NCBI GenBank assembly: GCA_045606685.1
Contig: JAZUSJ010000217.1
Span: 1-7,004 of the forward strand
Length of the DNA stretch: 7,004 nucleotides
Source: SVQP01 sp045606685
GTDB lineage: Bacteria; Bacillota; Clostridia; Oscillospirales; CAG-272
Reading direction: 5' to 3'
Numbering within the stretch: position 1 is the stretch's first letter; every line of letters starts with the position of its first letter. The notes beneath the pieces were generated by a model, which saw nothing but the letters and a program-made list of their open reading frames with translations, was not told the DNA's origin and did no database searches. The translations under genes were made by a program, and so were the position numbers. Below, one piece after another: positions 6,406-7,004 of the stretch.

Positions 6406-6415
6406 TAACGTATCA
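6397..6415. repeat. Inverted repeat over the -10 and start site (possible operator)
   Basis: TGATAC and GTATCA are perfect inverted halves separated by 7 bases, covering the extended -10 and the predicted transcription start of the DAHP synthase leader. The position suits a repressor site, but the sequence does not match the TyrR box I know, and no regulator for it is evident. It may be chance. Confidence 0.35.
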
Positions 6416-6432
6416 ACCGTAAGGAGATTTGC

Positions 6433-6492
6433 ATGAGTAAGCGTTTTGACACAAGCAACATTTTCCTTTATTATTATGCACAGGCTATGTAA
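6433..6492 (+). CDS. Tyr/Phe-rich attenuator leader peptide of DAHP synthase
   Basis: A 19-residue open frame, MSKRFDTSNIFLYYYAQAM, with AAGGAG at 6421-6426 six bases before its ATG. It holds three consecutive Tyr codons (TAT, 6469-6477) and Phe codons at 6445 and 6463, within a strong promoter's transcript and upstream of an intrinsic terminator and the enzyme that starts aromatic amino acid synthesis. This is the classic design of a leader peptide whose translation, not its product, matters: ribosomes slowed at Tyr codons when charged tRNA-Tyr is scarce change folding of the RNA ahead. Too short for standard gene calling. The role is inference from layout; the open frame, ribosome site and codon run are directly seen. 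Confidence 0.85.
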   Translation: MSKRFDTSNIFLYYYAQAM

Positions 6493-6580
6493 TAAAGGTG
6501 CTTTTTGCTGCCATGTCACACGTGATATCTGATAAAAAATCCGACACGCCGCAGTAAAAGCTGCGGTATTTTTGTTTTTT
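6447..6580 (+). promoter_or_regulatory. Transcription attenuator with mutually exclusive hairpins
   Basis: Four segments can be paired by eye. Segment 1, TGACA (6447-6451) and AGCAA (6454-6458) inside the leader peptide gene, pairs with TGTCA (6514-6518) and TTGCT (6505-6509): ten pairs around an internal loop, with the Tyr codons in the hairpin loop. Segment 2 (6500-6511) can instead pair with segment 3 (6551-6561) to form an antiterminator of 11 pairs, one of them G-U, with one bulged U at 6506. Segment 3 contains the left arm and loop of the terminator hairpin, so the antiterminator and terminator exclude each other. A ribosome stalled on the Tyr codons would cover part of segment 1 and free segment 2; a ribosome that finishes at the stop (6490-6492) would reach the edge of segment 2. 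A small hairpin at 6513-6528 could stack next to the antiterminator. Folding energies were not computed. Confidence 0.75.
6548..6580 (+). terminator. Attenuator terminator before DAHP synthase
   Basis: CCGCAG (6549-6554) and CTGCGG (6561-6566) form the stem, with flanking G-U pairs possible at 6548/6567 and 6555/6560. It is followed by TATTTTTGTTTTTT to 6580. It lies 32 bases before the DAHP synthase ATG, so its job is conditional read-through into that gene rather than ending an upstream one. Confidence 0.88.
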
Positions 6581-6597
6581 AAGACCAATTTGCACCC

Positions 6598-6604
6598 AAG
6601 GAGG
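6598..6604 (+). promoter_or_regulatory. Ribosome binding site of DAHP synthase
   Basis: AAGGAGG, 8 bases before the ATG at 6613. It lies beyond the terminator hairpin, so translation of the enzyme is not visibly masked by the attenuator structures. Confidence 0.85.
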
Positions 6605-6612
6605 ACACTGCC

Positions 6613-7004
6613 ATGATCGCCGTACTCAAGCCCGGCACGACCGAACAACAAATTCAAAGCCTGACCGACTGGATCCGCTCCCAAGGACTCAACGTCCATC
6701 TTTCCACCGGCCGATACCAGACCATCGTTGGTCTTGTGGGAGATACCTCGCGCATTGACGAGGATCTTTTGGGCAGCCTTTCCTACGTGGAAACGGTCAA
6801 GCGCATCAGCGAGCCCTTCAAGAGCGCAAACAGAAAATTTCACCCCGATAACAGCGTCATCCGCGCGGGAGATACCTTGGTGGGTGACGGCCACTTTGCC
6901 GTGATCGCAGGCCCTTGCTCGGTGGAGAGCGAGGAGCAGGTGGCAGAAATTGCACGTGCCGTCAAGGTAAGCGGAGCGACCATGCTGCGCGGCGGTGCCT
7001 TCAA
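6613..7004 (+). CDS. aroF: 3-deoxy-7-phosphoheptulonate (DAHP) synthase, type I-beta, N-terminal part
   Basis: The first 130 codons plus two bases; the 3' end is outside the window. DAHP synthase condenses phosphoenolpyruvate and erythrose 4-phosphate in the first step of the shikimate pathway to Phe, Tyr and Trp. Residues 1 to about 70 (MIAVLKPGTTEQQIQSL, then YVETVKRISEPFK) form the ferredoxin-like regulatory domain found in the Thermotoga maritima type, where it mediates feedback inhibition by Tyr and Phe. The catalytic barrel begins FAVIAGPCSVES (95-106) and reaches MLRGGAF (124-130), where the conserved KPRTSPY would follow. No chorismate mutase domain precedes it, unlike the Bacillus subtilis enzyme. 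It is preceded by a Tyr/Phe leader peptide and attenuator. The symbol follows common annotation use for this family. Confidence 0.95.
   Translation, partial: MIAVLKPGTTEQQIQSLTDWIRSQGLNVHLSTGRYQTIVGLVGDTSRIDEDLLGSLSYVETVKRISEPFKSANRKFHPDNSVIRAGDTLVGDGHFAVIAGPCSVESEEQVAEIARAVKVSGATMLRGGAF

Noticed and set aside
6412..6612. T-box riboswitch upstream of DAHP synthase
   Set aside because: This would be the usual tyrosine-sensing device in Bacillota, but the leader is too short and no T-box antiterminator sequence of the GGTGGNACCGCG type is present; the Tyr-codon leader explains the terminator better.
6280..6894. N-terminal extension of the VanZ-like frame
   Set aside because: It crosses two promoters, the leader peptide and the start of DAHP synthase on the opposite strand; the extension has no membrane-protein or VanZ character and the ribosome site at 6286-6292 fits 6279.

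Overview
This window looks like chromosomal DNA of an anaerobic, moderately GC-rich member of the Bacillota, most likely a gut-type Clostridia of the Oscillospirales or a relative. The basis is the strong AAGGAG/GAGGAGG ribosome sites, TTGACA/TATAAT-type promoters, the gene families (DUF1538 with a P-II-like protein, a LytTR regulator, a VanZ-like protein, a clostridial-type MutY, a type I-beta DAHP synthase) and the mix of sugar-polymer and housekeeping genes. No mobile element, tRNA, rRNA or CRISPR array was seen. The taxonomic call is inference.

Layout. (1) 1-994, plus strand: the C-terminal end of a DUF1538 membrane protein followed by a double-domain P-II-like regulator, closed by a strong hairpin terminator that also serves the opposing operon. 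(2) 1003-3583, minus strand: a two-gene operon with its own extended -10 promoter, encoding a right-handed beta-helix glycoside hydrolase (GH28/GH49-like) and then a membrane-anchored alpha/beta hydrolase. (3) 3590-3811: an intergenic stretch with the terminator of the next operon and one unexplained hairpin. (4) 3812-6347, minus strand: a VanZ-like membrane protein, a LytTR response regulator and MutY, tightly packed behind a near-consensus promoter. (5) 6377-7004, plus strand, divergent from operon 4: a strong promoter, a 19-residue leader peptide with three consecutive Tyr codons and two Phe codons, a set of mutually exclusive RNA hairpins ending in an intrinsic terminator, and then the first 130 codons of DAHP synthase, the entry enzyme of the shikimate pathway.

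The most interesting item is the region upstream of DAHP synthase. It has every part expected of ribosome-mediated transcription attenuation that senses charged tRNA-Tyr (and perhaps tRNA-Phe): a translatable Tyr-run leader, a 1:2 protector pairing, a 2:3 antiterminator pairing of 11 base pairs, and a 3:4 terminator with a U tract. Bacillota usually control aromatic amino acid genes with T-boxes or TRAP, and no T-box sequence is seen here. The enzyme also carries an N-terminal domain of the kind used for Tyr/Phe feedback inhibition, so the same amino acids may act at both transcription and enzyme level.

Several starts differ from the longest open frame: the alpha/beta hydrolase (1989), the LytTR regulator (5566) and the VanZ-like protein (6279) are placed by their ribosome sites.
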